Source of the DNA: JAVBNC01 sp031551765
Lineage (GTDB): Bacteria > Desulfobacterota > Desulfovibrionia > Desulfovibrionales > Desulfovibrionaceae
Assembly (NCBI GenBank): GCA_031551765.1
Contig: JAVBNC010000101.1
Coordinates: 1 to 28,830 of the forward strand
Direction: 5' to 3'
DNA length: 28,830 bases
Of this stretch, positions 28,778-28,830 are shown piece by piece. The notes under the pieces are model-generated. The model searched no databases and had not been told where the DNA came from. It was given only the letters and a program-made list of their open reading frames with translations. Within the stretch, counting starts at the first letter, position 1; the number at the start of each line of letters is the position of its first letter. Made by a program: the position numbers and the translations under genes.

Positions 28778-28830
28778 GAATCAGCAGAACGGCAGATGCG
28801 CACTATTTTTTAGTCACCCTGTGAGGGGTC

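Noticed and set aside
28681..28830. tRNA or tmRNA in the hairpin-rich right end
   Set aside because: The hairpins do not form a cloverleaf with conserved D and T loops, and no CCA-ready acceptor stem is visible.
1..28830. Prophage, insertion sequence or defence island
   Set aside because: No integrase, transposase, phage structural, restriction-modification or toxin-antitoxin gene was recognised on either strand.

Overview
The window is about 28.8 kb of GC-rich, gene-dense bacterial chromosome. It most resembles an anaerobic sulfate-reducing deltaproteobacterium of the Desulfovibrio group. The case rests on protein families: a 191-residue rubrerythrin with every canonical iron ligand, a MucR/Ros-type one-zinc-finger regulator, the anaerobic ThiH route to thiazole, a divergent shikimate-kinase-like kinase and a TIGR04076-type small protein. 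There is no sign of phage, insertion sequences, CRISPR, tRNA or rRNA.

Layout. 1-390: Gln/Arg-rich end of a gene that starts off-window, then a hairpin-rich spacer. 391-1440: family 2 glycosyltransferase, possibly leaderless. 1475-6077 (minus): three genes joined by ATGA overlaps, a hybrid histidine kinase, an orphan TupA-like periplasmic binding protein, and gpsA. 6237-9649 (minus): a PAS-PAS-GAF-GGDEF-EAL protein behind a long leader, coupled to 6-phosphogluconolactonase. 10010-15156 (plus): thiamine operon thiS-thiG-thiH-thiF-thiE-thiD under a TPP riboswitch with its own terminator; two members of a palindromic repeat family sit in its spacers. 15295-15771 (minus): mgsA. 16185-16583: MucR-like regulator. 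16682-17224 (minus): shikimate-kinase-like kinase. 17430-18269 (minus): rplM-rpsI. 18427-23259 (plus): tandem HD-domain protein, flavodoxin-like oxidoreductase, TIGR04076 protein, exported M14 carboxypeptidase, rubrerythrin. 23353-25157 (minus): HlyD-type fusion protein and a TPR lipoprotein. 25385-28480 (plus): unknown protein, family 4 glycosyltransferase, aspartate dehydrogenase, universal stress protein. The end holds a third palindromic repeat, a terminator and five tandem hairpins.

How it fits together. Most of the window is housekeeping: thiazole and pyrimidine assembly of thiamine, translation, NAD and phospholipid precursors, oxidative stress defence. The accessory interest lies in signalling and in non-coding structure. 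The main leads are a binding protein coupled to a histidine kinase with a degenerate ATP-binding domain, a c-di-GMP protein with an intact cyclase but an eroded phosphodiesterase domain, an HD protein made by internal duplication, a kinase with altered substrate residues, and two kinds of structured intergenic DNA. No single block is clearly a complete new defence or biosynthetic system.
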